Both the position numbers and the translations under genes were made by a program. Of a stretch of DNA of 60,340 nt, positions 1 to 14,298 are shown one piece after another. Origin of the DNA: Actinomortierella ambigua. Lineage: Eukaryota; Mortierellomycota; Mortierellomycetes; Mortierellales; Mortierellaceae. The stretch is taken from the NCBI GenBank assembly GCA_016098155.1, contig JAAAJB010000152.1, forward strand, positions 1 through 60,340, written 5' to 3'. The first letter of the stretch is position 1; the number at the start of each line of letters is the position of its first letter. The notes beneath the pieces are model-generated. The model ran no database searches and was not told the origin of the DNA. It was given only the letters and a program-made list of their open reading frames with translations.

Positions 1-238
1 AAACTATCAAAGGTGCTTTTGGACTGAAAGATCGTGTGGTGGTTGGGGAGAGGGAGGAGAGACGAGAAAAGGGTTGGCGATGGGGGGATATTTTTTCGCG
101 TTGAGTTCGAGGGTCAGGTGATGTATCACGTGATGCTCACGTGGAAGAAGGGTCAATGACGGGCGGGCTGCGAGGCGGCTCATGGATGCACGGGACTGGC
201 TGAGTCGCAAGTCCGCAAATGGAAAGGACTTGAAAGTT

Positions 239-311
239 GCCTTAGTGGCCTAGCGGTTAGGGCGTCGCACTCGTAATGCGAAGATCCCTGGTTCAAATCC
301 GGGCTGAGGCA
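239..311 (+). tRNA. tRNA-Thr (anticodon CGT)
   Basis: A 73-nt cloverleaf. The acceptor arms GCCTTAG and CTGAGGC pair (with G-U pairs), with discriminator A at 311. The anticodon stem TCGCA/TGCGA encloses the loop CTCGTAA, so the anticodon is CGT, which reads the Thr codon ACG. The T arm carries GGTTCAAATCC, a perfect internal B-box promoter, and the D arm carries the A-box-like TAGCGGTTAGGG. There is no intron and the CCA end is not encoded, as expected for a nuclear eukaryotic tRNA gene. A short T-rich stretch follows at 312-319 and can serve as a Pol III stop. Confidence 0.96.
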
Positions 312-3300
312 TTTCTTTTGCTTTTTGCTGCTTTTCGCGCCCCGTTCCATCTTTTGCGCCGCAATTACGCACCACCAACCTCGGACTGGATTTGCGCTGC
401 TTCATCCTTCATCCGCCGCAACACACGAGCCCTACAGTCAGTGGTGCAGTGGTAATCCTGTGCTGGCATCCTTTTGCCTCACCCTTCCCACTCCTCAAAC
501 CTCAAAGCCTCGACCGTGGCATTGTGCCAACACGAATAGGATGGCGACTACGACTCGATTTTTTCTACACACAGGCTTGACTGGCAAACACGCAAAAGTC
601 CTTTCTGCTGTACACCACCGCCTCCCTCCTCACGCACACTCACACATATTCATGTTCGTCCACCCGTCCACGCACGTTAAATTTTCACTCACAACACTCA
701 CACCCAAGAGATCTTAAAACACATCCAGCGCACGCTGTGGTTTGAACGCAAGAGGTATTTAAGCTTTGTCAGTTTTTTTTTCTTGAAGCGAGGAGAGATG
801 GGAGGAAGCGGTTAATGAGTGCTAGATCTTGACAAGGACAGACAGAGAAGGAGGGGAGGCAGGGAGAAAGGAAGGGTCTGCCACTCAGCACTTGCAATGA
901 CAGAACCCTGGAGGTGATTGAGAAGAAGGATTGTGATGTCCATCAAACCTTTCTCTCACTCAACTCACTCTCTTTTCTGGACGTTCGTTGCCCCCCCCCC
1001 TCTTTTGGTGACTTATCCATTGCTTACCTTTAGAAATAAAACGTTACCCATGACCTTCTCCACTAAATGTTGCCCTCTTTCCTGCTTACGCAGCGATCTT
1101 GAATACCAGTGTCTTCGTTGAAGGACGAAGCTGTGCCCTTTTCCGCAGCGTTCTCGTATAGTGCGGTGTCTGCAGTGTCGGAATCCAGAGGGGGTTCTGG
1201 GGGCTGGCTTTATTGGACTTGGCCTACAAAATAATCTTGAACATGAATGATCAATGGGGGTTGTCGCGTGAGATCGATAGTGGTCATGCTGTTGGGGCTG
1301 ATGTGGGGTGTATGTGTAGGTATGTGAGAAAGAGAGAAAGAGAGAGGGCAAGTGGGGGCTTTATTACAGCTAAGACGCGGTATCTACTGGGCTCTCTCTA
1401 TGGGGCAATTATGTCAATGGCACCGGATAATCACCTTTCTGGCAACGAATAAATTTCAAATGGGCAATGTTTAAGGTCCCAAAGGGGGGGGGGGGCAACG
1501 AATATAATTTTTCCTCTTTTCTCCAGCTGCAGGCATCGCGACGGTGTCGCTATTCCTAGTCGTTGACCTGCCGACATCCAGGGTTGCTCTATGTGAAGGA
1601 AAGAAGGGAGAGAACAAACTACGCCTCTCGTCCGTAATATTTGGGCACGCTCCTAAATCATAATCAAAAGCATGCTAGATTTTATGTCAAATTTGATCAT
1701 TTTTAACTTCGAACAGTCGACATGGTTGATGTGTTTCGGCTTTTTTGTAACCCCCTCCCCGACGACAGGCTCTAAGAAAGAGCTTGATGGATGGAAAGGT
1801 GAGTGGCAGATGGAAGGATGTTACAGTGGTGGTGTTTGGACCTGGCTGATCCAAGGGTCACGTATAGCTCAAGCTTGTCTCGTAGCACGAATATTGTCTG
1901 TTTTCGGGTCATGGATCACTGAGGCTTTGGGAAGATACATAAAGCTCGGGAGGAACCATGGTTCAGCCTCTCTTTCGTGGTTCAGAAGACAATGCCAAAT
2001 ATGCCTGAAAAAAGTCCTCCTCCCCTCCCCTCCTTTCTGGTGGTTGTGGGCAAGTGGCAGTGGGAAGGAATCAGACAGATGCCAATATAGACCCCAAAGG
2101 GAACAATATTCAAATGGACTTGACCATGCGTAACCGATAGACTGATATAGGTTCAGAAACTGTTCACTCTTGCTGCTGTATATTGTGTACTCCATTCATA
2201 GCCAACATAGACTCTGAAGATGGCCACCAGGGCAAAAAGGAAGAGAGGGTGCAGGAGGAGAAGGGAGAGAGGAGAGAGACAGAGAACATGGGTAGTGCTT
2301 CCAACAATCGTGCGAGAGTGAGAAGAGGAACATCTCATTTGGTAGTCACCAGCGAGTTATTGTACTGTTTTTGCTACATTGTGTTGTCTTGCAAGTCATT
2401 GTAAGTTTGATCCAACGCTGCCCCAATGGAAGAACGCTGGTCCTTAATGACGAGACGGACCTGAGCAGGATTGCCCAGGGGCGAATATGGGAAAGACATG
2501 CATGATATCATTGCAGGACATCCTTGATACTCCATGGTTAAACCTTGCACGCCATCTTTCTGTAGGCTCAACTAACGCTTCTTAAGATATTCGAAAGGGT
2601 GAAGAGAAACACAGGTCTGACAGATGTAAGGCAAAGGCCTCCTGCCTTCAAGGTAGGGAGGACCAAAAGCTATGACAAACTGCCCCTATAGAAAGCCGTT
2701 GAAGGCTGTCGAGGCAGCTCCTGATTGTCGCGAACGAGCCTGTGAACGAGCGCTACTATTTGGTGCTGGCGACCATTGACAATATGAAACAACCGAGAGA
2801 AAGAGAATGAGAGAATGAGAGAGACGCGCTTTCTTTCGATGAAAAGAAAAGGCGATGTCAGGTCGGTTCAGGTGAGAATTTGTCATAGACAAAAAAAAAC
2901 ATATTCAACGGCTGCTTCTTTAATCTTCCAACATGAACCAACAGTACTACATAAAAGTAGAAGATGGCTGCATGACTGTGAACCCGATCTGCGCGTCATT
3001 AGGAGATATGTACACTTCAAGGAAGCACTGCAGGGCGCGCGACAAGACACCAATACCACCTTGCTTACAGGAGAGGGAGTATGTAATTTTCTGCTCACTC
3101 TACTTACATAGCGGCAGGTTGTAGTGTAGAGTAGACTGGAAGCCAGAAGGTTAATGTCCGTTCTGTAGTCTCTTCCTAAGCGCACGATGGCCCTTTTTCA
3201 CTTTTTACTTTTATGGTATGTCTGTGTTGGTTGTGCATCCAATGACTTCAGGTCTAATGAGAGGGGCACATTCCAATGAGGCAGTACATTACGCTGATCC

Positions 3301-4127
3301 TGCACGCTGGCCAGTGCCGGATTGCAATCTCGACCATTCATGCACAGAATGTATTGCAGCCGAATAGAGAGGAGAGGGAAGGGAGGAGTAGAAAGAGCCT
3401 GGGCTCGACAAGAGAACGCCATGACTGGGGACAGGTTGGTTCTTGTATTATAGCGACGTTTGTCCCCCCTCCCCCTTTGTCGTCCATTCTGGTGGGTGGA
3501 TGAACGCAAGTCGCGAGGCTAGCTCACCCCCTTTCTGACACTTTCTCTTGCATTCCCCCACACATCCCATACCGTCCTTCGCCCGTTTTAATAGCATCGT
3601 TCGCCTCCCTCCTTCTCTTTCTTTTTTATTGTCTGCTGTTTCCCTCGCTGGCAGTCGATATCCATATTCCCCAACGACTTTCCCTCTCACGTTGAAACGT
3701 TGTTCTCAATCCCCCAGCTCCTCGCCACATTCTGGCCTCTGACCATTGTCATCAGCCTCACTCTCCTGGCTTCATTAGCCCACTGCGGCACCTCAACCTT
3801 GCCCCCCAGCACCTAAGCTCCTGTTAGCAGTTGCAGTTGTTCAGCTCCTATACCCCTTCCCCTTATACCTTCAGCCTTTGTTGCTGACGACAAAGAAGGC
3901 GATACACTGGTGATCCAACAATTATCAGCTCTGTGCCGCGGCGATCTGCGATCCTTGTCAATCGGAACGGTCAAATACTCAAAAGAGCCACCAGAGACCC
4001 TGGCCCACGGAAAACCTTTCTACCATAATCGGCGCACAGCAACGGGTGTGACAAGAAAGGTAGAAGCACGAGAATCAGCTCATAGAGAACCACAAATACC
4101 ACTTTACACCGTTGTTCTCCATCAGTC
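312..4127. other. Intergenic region, no gene recognised
   Basis: Only short open frames with low-complexity or improbable translations occur here on either strand, and none matches a family I know. Small features are an A/G-rich patch at about 1324-1350, a run of about ten G near 1486-1495 and a pyrimidine-rich stretch at roughly 3540-3740. That last stretch resembles the CT-rich leaders seen before other genes in the window and probably belongs to the promoter/5' UTR of the kinase gene starting at 4128. Confidence 0.6.
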
Positions 4128-6995
4128 ATGAACACTGCAGCTCCAGTGAAGCCAGCCTACAACCATGTGCCAATCCGCCCTGCAGGCAATGCACCTCCAA
4201 TCCTCAAGGATACTCATCGGATGGTTGCCCATGAGGCCATCAAGGATGTCTGCATGAATGGGCCTGACCATGTAACGTTTTCCCTTTTCCTGTTGCTGAT
4301 GCTTTGTTGTTTCCCCTGCAAGTTCAAAGATACCCCCATTATAATGTTTCAGAGAAAGTTGATTTCATGCGCACGAGGCTGATAGTTAATGTGTGCTGGC
4401 GGTGCGAATTCCTGTGGAAATAGAATAACCGACGCCGAAAGTCGAGCGAGATGGAAGGCCACCCTGCTACGACGAGAATCGATCGCCATCTTGCTAGTCG
4501 CGCCTACACCGTCCGAGAGTCTTCCTCAAAGTATGCGTCGGATGTGCACGAGTCAGAGGTAACGTTCTTTCTCTATTCTGTGTCTTAATCTACCCTCGTC
4601 CCTAGGTGAGCAACTTTATATCAACATTGACATCTCTCTATTTATCTCCTCTCTTCTTTCTCTCGCCAATTGCTAATGCTAGCGGGATGCTCTGGCTAAA
4701 ATTCGTCAAGCTCGCGACATTCACGAGCGTCGAAGGTCCATTGATCGGGCTCGAATCCCCACATTTGAAACGACAACTCGCTACGATGTGGCTGCTTCGC
4801 GGGCCAACACCATCAGCCACCCTTCAAAGTCTGCGCAGAGATATTACTCTCGTCATCACGACCATCAGTCTCCATCACAGCACATTTACCAGCCACAGCC
4901 GCAGCCGCAGCTTCAACACCAGCTTGAATATTCGCATCCACCGCAACAAGAGCAACCATCTCATGCCCCTGTTCATCACCCGCCATATTCCCAATCTCAT
5001 CCGCCGCCACCTCCGCAGCAAAACCAGCAGCAGCAGCAGCAGCAACTACAACGTACGCCGCCAACACTACCGCCGCCAGCCACTGAGCCTATGGTTGACA
5101 CGAATGCTCCAGCACCAGGTGCAGTTCATTCACATTCGGGCACAGAGTCGACCCAAACTCCATCGGCTTCGGTATCGGGAAAACAATCACGCTTGAGCGG
5201 CACGCCTAGCAGCAAGGTGAGGAGACATTTAGGTTCTTTAACACCTTTTATTTGTTCACTATTTTGATGGTTTTCATAAGAACAACTCTTTTTTTTTTGT
5301 TTTTGTTTTTCTTTTTTTACGGATCCTCTGACGAGGGATTCTTTTCTCCATTTTGTTTTAATTCTTTTTAGGAAACCTACAAGCGAAAGTATGGTGAACT
5401 ACCGGGTTACTCCTATATCGGGACGATTGGGCAAGGTAACTTTGGCAAAGTGCTACTGGCAGAGCACGACTTGACGGGGGAACAGGTCGCGGTGAAGATC
5501 CTGGAGAAAGCTCAGTTCAAGTCGGAGCAACAGCGGCTACACGCTACGCGCGAGGCACGGCTTATGGCGACCTTGCGACACCCTTACATTGTCGACGTCA
5601 AGACAGTGCTCGAGGACGATGCGCGGATCCTGATTGTGATGGAGCACTTGACAGGTGGCGAGTTGTTTGATTACATCTCGAACAAGGGGGTCTTGGACGA
5701 AAAGGAGGCCCGGCGGGTCTTCCACCAGATTGTGCTGGCTCTTCATTATTGCCATGAGAACAACGTCGTCCATCGGGATCTCAAACCCGAAAACATCTTA
5801 TTGGACAGTGAGAAGAATGTGCGTGTAGCGGACTTTGGGTTTGGCAACCATTGGCATAAGGATCGTCATCTGACCACCTACTGTGGTAGTCCGTTTTACG
5901 CCGCGCCTGAAATGGTCAGTGGCACCCCATACATTGGCCCGGAGACTGATGTCTGGTCCTTGGGCGTGATCCTGTACGTGCTCGTCTGTGGTCGGTTGCC
6001 GTTCGATGCCAATGATCTCCCTCAGCTGTTTGCGCAGATTAAACGCGGCAACTACCAAAAGCCTCGCGAGGGGTCCATGGATGTCTGCTCACTGATCCAT
6101 CGCATGCTCACCGTCGATCCGAAGCGGCGCGCCACCTTGGCTGACGTCCTCCGCTCGCGCTGGATGCGCAACGCTGAAGAGCCTGTCGCGCCTGGTGCTG
6201 GAGGCCTGGGGCTTAATGTTGGTTTTGCAAATGGGCCCACGGTCGCAGTGACGACAACGGTGACCACAACCACGACAACCACCATGATGGCCACTGACAA
6301 TCCTGCTATTCTGCAGCAACAGCAGCAACAGCAGCAACAGCAGCAGCAGCAGCAGCAGCAACACCAGCCCACCTCTCCTGGAGTGAGCATGGCTGCTGCT
6401 GCTCCAACCGTTACGATGCCTACAACGGTTCCAATACTCTGCCCTGAGCCTCAACGGCGCTCGACGACCCACGGGCACTACCAGCATCCACGTCACCAGA
6501 GCCCTACGCACATCCAAGCCCAGCAGCAACAGCAGCAGCAGCCTGTAACGCTAGTCACGGCTCTCAACACGCACCATCAAAATACAGACATTAGCCACAC
6601 CATGCCAATGCCACTACCGCCCATCGCTACTGGGCGCGACTACCATCAGCAACAACAACAGCAACAACAACAGCAACAACAACAACAACAGCCGCATCAG
6701 CAACATCAGTCAATCGTCTATGTCCAAGATCTCAAAGATGACACCATGAGCGACGTGTCGCCTTCGGGCGAGTCGTCGCCAACCGAGACGATGGCGACCA
6801 TTTCGCCGAGCACGGCAGGACCCTCGCCGACAGATATTTGCTACCCAGTTGTTGTCCCGTTCCACGATTCTCTAGCCATGGTTGCTCCGGTGAGAAAGCT
6901 TGAGCCCCCTTCTCCCGCTTCTCCAAGGCGGCACGCGCGCGTCGCTTCAATATCTTCGCCTTATCAACATCAACATCAACACCAACACCAACACC

Positions 6996-7032
<37 letters not shown>

Positions 7033-7933
7033 TCGTCAACATATCCAGAACCACCAGCTACAACCTCCTGCACTGCTCTCCCCTTCTTCCTTTTCTTCAT
7101 CCTTATCTTCGTCCTCCTCCTCCTCATCTACATCCTCTCCCTCTTCCTCCTCGTCGTCCACCGACACTGACACCACCTCTGTGACATCTGATCACTCAAC
7201 ACATCCACAACTACCACTCCACCAACACCCTTATCATCACCTCCATCATCATCATCACCAACCATCACCAAAGATCCAGCGCCGTGACGATGTCAAGAGC
7301 GCGACCACTCCACGTCACTTTCGCTATAGTGTTCCTGCTACAGCTACTCCTACTCTGGCCACCACCACAACCACCACCGCCGCCACTGTCTCCTCACTTT
7401 CCGCATCTTCTTCCTCCTCTTCATCTTCGTCCTCTTCCTCCTCTCCCTCTGTGGCTTCACGCATAGCAGCCCAACAGCCCTATGCCGCCCAGGTCACTAC
7501 CCTTGCTACCACGGCGACGCCACCTCCGACCATGCGTGCGGCGATCACCAAGAAAAATATGAACAACAACAATAGTAGCTCGTCCATTTTCATCATGCGG
7601 ATGGCTACCGATGACATCGCGATCAGCATCTCACCCTCATCTGAAGACGCGCTCGTGGTGGATCCCGAAGTTGTCATCGCACGTGGCGGCGGTGGACGAG
7701 CTGGGTTAGGGAATCATAACCTTGGTTGTTCGGGTTATGGCCCTTGTTCCAGTTCTAGTTCAACAACAACAACAGCAGCAACAGCAGGAGGAGGAGGAGG
7801 GGGAAGTACAGGTGGAAGTATGGTAGTGATGATGGACGCCGAGTCCTCCTCGTGCGAGAAGAAACGCCGTACACATTTGTCCAAGCTGCGCCACTTCTTC
7901 AAGTTGGATCGCCGTGATCACAATGTCCGTTAA
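4128..7933 (+). CDS. AMPK-related (CAMKL) Ser/Thr protein kinase with poly-Gln tail
   Basis: Four exons: 4128-4271, 4424-4558, 4683-5216, 5372-7933; 1124 residues. The kinase domain lies at about residues 284-540 at the start of exon 4. Visible parts are the Gly loop GQGNFGKV (292-298), catalytic Lys313 in VAVK, HRDLKPEN with Asp407, DFG with Asp425, and APE at 449-451. The T-loop LTTYCGSPFYAAPE puts Thr440 where AMPK-family kinases are activated by LKB1-type kinases. The PYIGPETDVWSLGV segment recalls the NUAK/SNRK/MARK branch, but I cannot assign a subfamily. Residues 1-270 are Gln/His/Pro-rich. The 580-residue tail has several Gln runs, Ser runs and His runs, then ends in a short basic segment (LSKLRHFFKLDRRD). 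No UBA or KA1 domain is evident. Sure of the kinase; the N-terminal exons rest on frame continuity and splice sites only. Confidence 0.9.
6314..6361 (+). repeat. CAG/CAA trinucleotide run coding for 16 Gln
   Basis: Sixteen consecutive Gln codons, mixed CAG and CAA, inside the kinase tail. Similar tracts follow at about 6519-6542 (CAG-rich), 6646-6690 (CAA-rich) and 6985-7032 (nearly pure CAA). The mixture of synonymous codons suggests selection for the glutamine run as well as slippage, at least for the first tract. Confidence 0.95.
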
Positions 7934-8381
7934 AGAAAAAAAAAATTGTTTTGTAGGAATTTTTTGGTGGGTTGTGTATGTGAGGTTTTGGAAAAGAATA
8001 AAGCCAAAAAAAAAAAAGAGCAAAGGGCTCTCACTCTTTTGTCGCCTATGCCCCAAACTGAGGTGGGGGTGGGGTTGGAGGACACTGATAGCCAAGCCGA
8101 GCAAAGAAAAACCAATGTCAAACATGGAAACATGGTACTTGGAGGATGGAGCCATCTTTTACCCGTGACACCCTTTCTTCCCTTTTGTAAAAGAGGACCC
8201 ACCCCTCTTTCAAGTTGACTCCTTCTGCCCTCCCCTATTTTTTTTTCAATTGTCATTTTTGTCTTTTGTTTGACCGCTCTATTGGTGCTTGCTACATTTT
8301 TTTTTTCTTTTTTTTCTTTAGTTTGGTTTGGTTGTGATGCTACAAATTGTTCGAGTTGTTGTGAAGTCCCTCTCCTTGTAT
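7934..8381. other. Convergent intergenic spacer (kinase / Ubc4)
   Basis: Both flanking genes end here. AATAAA at 7997-8002, 64 bp past the kinase stop, is a plausible poly(A) signal for the + strand gene. T-rich stretches at about 8240-8320 could serve the minus strand gene. No coding signal is seen. Confidence 0.55.
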
Positions 8382-10272
<1,891 letters not shown>

Positions 10273-10634
10273 GTTGGGAGGAGAGTGTGCTTGAGAATGG
10301 GTGGGCTGTGATGTAGTGGTGTCGTTGGTGTTGATGGGGGGGATGGTAGAGAGGAGAGGCGATGAAAAAAAAGGATCGAAGAACTTGGTGGAAATACTCT
10401 TATTACTGGCGCCGAGCCGCCCGTTCGGCCGGCTCATTTGCGAAATGGAATGGTTTCCAGTCGCATTTTTAACGATCTGTGTCTGACCCTCTGACCAATC
10501 AACTGGGCTATTGGTGGCGACCCCTGAGGCTTCGCATTCAAATCAGTCATCATCAGAGCAAGGTTATTGATGGGGTGGAGGGTAGTATTCATACAAATAT
10601 ATCTCTAATTGCCTGATCTAAATGTCTATTTTCT
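10273..10634. other. Spacer between acyl-CoA oxidase 3' end and UBC4 start
   Basis: A 362-bp tandem spacer on the minus strand. It must hold the acyl-CoA oxidase 3' UTR and the UBC4 promoter. I see no clear TATA element and no coding potential. Confidence 0.45.
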
Positions 10635-13600
10635 TCACAGGCGGGCAGCCATGCTTCGGCCCTTCTTGCCATGAGGGTTGGTGAAAGGCTTGATGTACTG
10701 CTCATAGCCCTTGACGACCTGCGTGGCGTTGATGGGTTCCTTGGTGGCCATCTCGGTGTAAGCCTCGTACACCTTACCATCATAGCGGCCAAGGGCCGAG
10801 TTGAGGTAGTAGTCAGAGTGACCAAAGGCATCGACATAGCCGACGGCATTCTTACGGATCTTTGTCTCCATCAGCGTCATGATCGCCTGGCCCATCAGGT
10901 TCACCTGCTTGGCGTCCAGGTATCCCGACAACAGGAACTCACCGGGCTGCTTGTGGATCAAGTGCAGCGCAAACAGATCCGACAGATCCTTCATCGCCTC
11001 CTTAGCCGAGCCCGACAGCTTCTCGACCGGGGCCATGCCCTCGGGCTGCTCCATCTCACCACGGATGCCCAAAATGAAGTTCTGCACCAGAATGAACTGG
11101 CAGTGTGCCACCGAGGCGTTGTAAATGTCGACCTGCATCGAGTTCCATGTACGCTTCTCCACATCCAGTGCATGCACAATCTGAGCCACCAGGTACGCGG
11201 CGCGATGACCAAAAGCGGCCAGCTGGATCTCGGGGTTGTAGAAATCGCTAGCGGTCTGGGCCGGGCACTTCAGGTTGGAGTTCTCCAGGTACGTGTTGAG
11301 GTAGGCAAGCGTTGGGTTGGTCACAGCAGCAGCCGACATCTTGCCCTTGGTGCGCTTGGCAACCAGGTCACGGAACGACTTGAACAGGTAGCGGCCCGTC
11401 TGTTGTGTGATCATATAGTTGTCGCCCTCCCATGTGACATTGGGAACTATAGGAATAAAAAAAAAAGGCAAAATGAGATTTCGAAAGCTTTTGGACGCAG
11501 AACAACCAAGACGAATACATATATATCCCGAACTTACCATAGTCCTGGAAGAGAAGAGGCAGACCAGAGAAGGAAGAAAAGCCGTGACCACCGCAGGCAC
11601 GACGGCACTCTTCAATGGCGGCAGCGGCCATGGTGGTAGTGAGCGACTTGAGACCCGAGGATGAGGCATGGACGTCAGCCAACAGCGAAAAGTCTCCCTT
11701 GGCCATGTGCTTGATGTTGAGGTAGTACAGGCGCATCATCTCCTTCGAGGTGAAGACAAAGGCATAAGCCTGGGCGATGATGGGGAAGAGACGGTACTGC
11801 TGCATCGAGTAGTCGAGCACAGGGGTCTCAACAACCTTGTTATCGACCTTCAGGGGCTTATCCTTGTCGACAAACTGACGACGGATCGCCGAGTAGCGGG
11901 TCGCAATCGTGGCGGCCTTGGAGGTGGCCAAGCATGCTGCACCGACCAGCGACGCGCGGATGAGCACCATCGTGCCATACGACAGCTTAGAGTTGGGGGG
12001 ATTGACGTACTCGCCTGAGCCGGGCTTGACGCTCGAGTACTTGGACAGCAAGCAAATGCGGGGAACACGGTAGTGATCGAACCACATGCATCCATTGTCA
12101 GTTGTGTTGAAGCTATTTTTTTTTTTTTTTTTTGTTACAACGACAAAAGGCGAAATGTCAAAAATATTAGTGGTTTTGACACTGAAATGGAATTGGTTGC
12201 CGAGTAGAGAAAAAAAGGGGGAATGCGCGTTGGTTGCGTGTCTGTGTTTGCCCTGTAACAAGGACAACATTGTCAGCGAAGCGCGTGTCGGGGGCGGGGG
12301 ATTTGTTTTTTATGGAGGGTCGGTGTAAGCATCCCGAACGTGTCTTAAATTTCCACGGTCAACGATCTCATTCGTCTGCCATGATTAAAATTTGCTAGAG
12401 CAAAGGAGGGAGGAGGGAGGGAGGGAGGTTTTCTGATTGACACAACATTGAGGCCGACCCACCCGTCCTCTTCTTTCACTCTCACCTCCACTTTCATGGT
12501 GTGTGTCAACAAGCTCGATCGATGAACAGTGCTCAAGGGAAATAAAAAGAGGGGGATGGAAGCAGAAGCAAGAAAAAGGAATAGCCAGAGGACTGTTGTA
12601 CAATGCATGCCAAAAGCACATGGTACGTTTTTCTGTGCTTGCCATTCCAAACAAACTTTAACTTACCCAAACTTGGGGCCAATATCACCAGCCATGACAC
12701 CAGGCAGGAGCGTGTGGTCCTCCATGGAGCGGATGGGGAGGCAGAAGGCGTGGGGACCATGGTCCTTGCCATTGGTGATCAGGCGGGCCATGACGACGGC
12801 GTGGTTGGCGGCAACACCGAGACCGCCAATCCACCACTTGCTGGCAGTCAAGTAGGGAGTATGGATCTCGAATTCGTCTGTCTCTGGGACATAGGTGGCG
12901 GTTGTCTCGATGCCTTGGACATTGGATCCGTGGCCTAAATCACGATGGAGTCAAAAGATGGAGTGCGGGGAAGGAGGGGGGGAGGGGAAGCTTTCAGGTG
13001 TAAGTGTTTGAGCTTGTCATTGGAGCATAGGCTTCTCTCAAGCTTCTCTCTGGGTCCCATCAGATCTCTTTGATCATCGCCATCGTTCCTGAAGCAACGA
13101 TCGCACCATATCAATGACGGACAGATCTATCGCTGTATTTCATCTCCCCGTTACATGCGGCCTCCAGAGATAAAAAAAAAAGGAGGGGGGGGGAAGGCGA
13201 GGCGACAAATGATCGGGTTGAGGAAGTAGCTTCTTACCAAGTTCCGTCTGGGCATAGCATCCAATGATCTCATAGCGAAGGGCTGGCTTCAAGAATTTCT
13301 CATGCTGCTCCTCATTGCCTTGGGAAACCAGCGTGGGGATGAACATGCCGCGGTGCAGGCCAAAAGGGCCTGGCTCCTCCACCAACGAATCCGCCATCAT
13401 AAACTCCTCCGCCGACCACTTGTGCTCCTTCGACAGCTGCACCATCCGGTGGTCCTTGCGAAGCGCATGCGCAAACCGCTCTGTACGACCATCGTAGAAC
13501 CGTGTCTCCTTCTCCAGTGCTGGTTCATTCTCGACAATGTTCAGCAGACGCTCCCGGCGCTCGAGGAACTCCTCGCCATACAGATACTTTGTCACCTCAT

Positions 13601-13691
13601 GTACCGAGAACGTTGTCTGGCTACGTTCATGAGTGAGAAGCTCCGAGCCCTGAGGGCCAGAGGGAGGGAGGTTGGGGAATCGAAGAGCCAT
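10635..13691 (-). CDS. POX1: Peroxisomal acyl-CoA oxidase
   Basis: Four exons on the minus strand: 13691-13238, 12934-12667, 12112-11538, 11446-10635; 702 residues, normal for the family. It is a FAD enzyme that oxidises acyl-CoA to trans-2-enoyl-CoA and makes H2O2, the first step of peroxisomal beta-oxidation. Family landmarks are TELGHGSN (crossing the first junction), TASKWWIGGLG, FDHYRVPR, the RRACGGHGF block, and WEGDN with Glu439 at the position of the catalytic base, where the third junction joins DY to VPNVTWEGDN. The protein ends in Ala-Arg-Leu, a type 1 peroxisomal targeting signal. The start is the ATG before ALRFPNLPP; the upstream open frame is CT-rich leader. Intron 2 (554 bp) has an oddly A-rich sense acceptor. 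Which paralogue this is cannot be told from one copy. Confidence 0.97.
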
Positions 13692-14298
13692 TACTTTTGA
13701 GAGAAGGGAATGAGAGGGATTAATGAGAAGTGGAGAAGGTGAGAGAGAGATGGAAGGAAGAGGTTTGAGGAAAGACAGAAAGACAGAAGGAGGGGGAGGG
13801 TAAATAAATATACTTGTTTGTTGCCAGGGCAAATAAGGTCCGGTTGCTTTTTTGTCCGATCGAATCCAATGCGATCAAATGTTCTGTCAGCCCGAGCCCT
13901 TCTTGTAAGTGGGCGCGGCGGGGGAGACAAGGACAGGGCCGATTTCTCTCCACATGTCTCTCATATGGCTCAGTGCCCCGGGGTAGGGCCACGGCAATCC
14001 GAGCGACTTCTTCAGTAGTGTGAGCGAGAGGGAGAGGTTTTGATGAACAAGCGTGGCCATTCGCCATATTGGAGATTAGGGGCACGGAAAAGTTTTTATC
14101 CTGTGCAAACACCGGAGTAAAATATCATCAAATATCATCCTCTGCTACTCCTCACCGTTGCCTAGCATTGATCTCTCCACAATCGACACCAAGACATTTT
14201 TATGCAGTGCCATCTAAAGTAGACTAAGGGGGGGGGTATGTACACATTACGGACGCTTTCTTTCTTTCTTTCCACTCTTTCTTCTCTGGCAAAGCGCT
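13692..14298. other. Spacer: acyl-CoA oxidase leader and DENND6 3' end
   Basis: On the minus strand the 110 bp directly before the oxidase ATG (13692-13800) are strongly CT-rich, like other leaders here. The remainder has no coding signal. A (CTTT) microsatellite-like patch occurs near 14257-14275, close to the DENND6 stop. Confidence 0.5.

Noticed and set aside
1672..2133. 153-codon frame in the left gap
   Set aside because: Trp- and Gly-rich translation without recognisable motif and no promoter or leader signal of the type seen before real genes.
10671..11639. 322-codon + strand frame over acyl-CoA oxidase
   Set aside because: A shadow of the highly conserved oxidase exons on the minus strand; no motif of its own.
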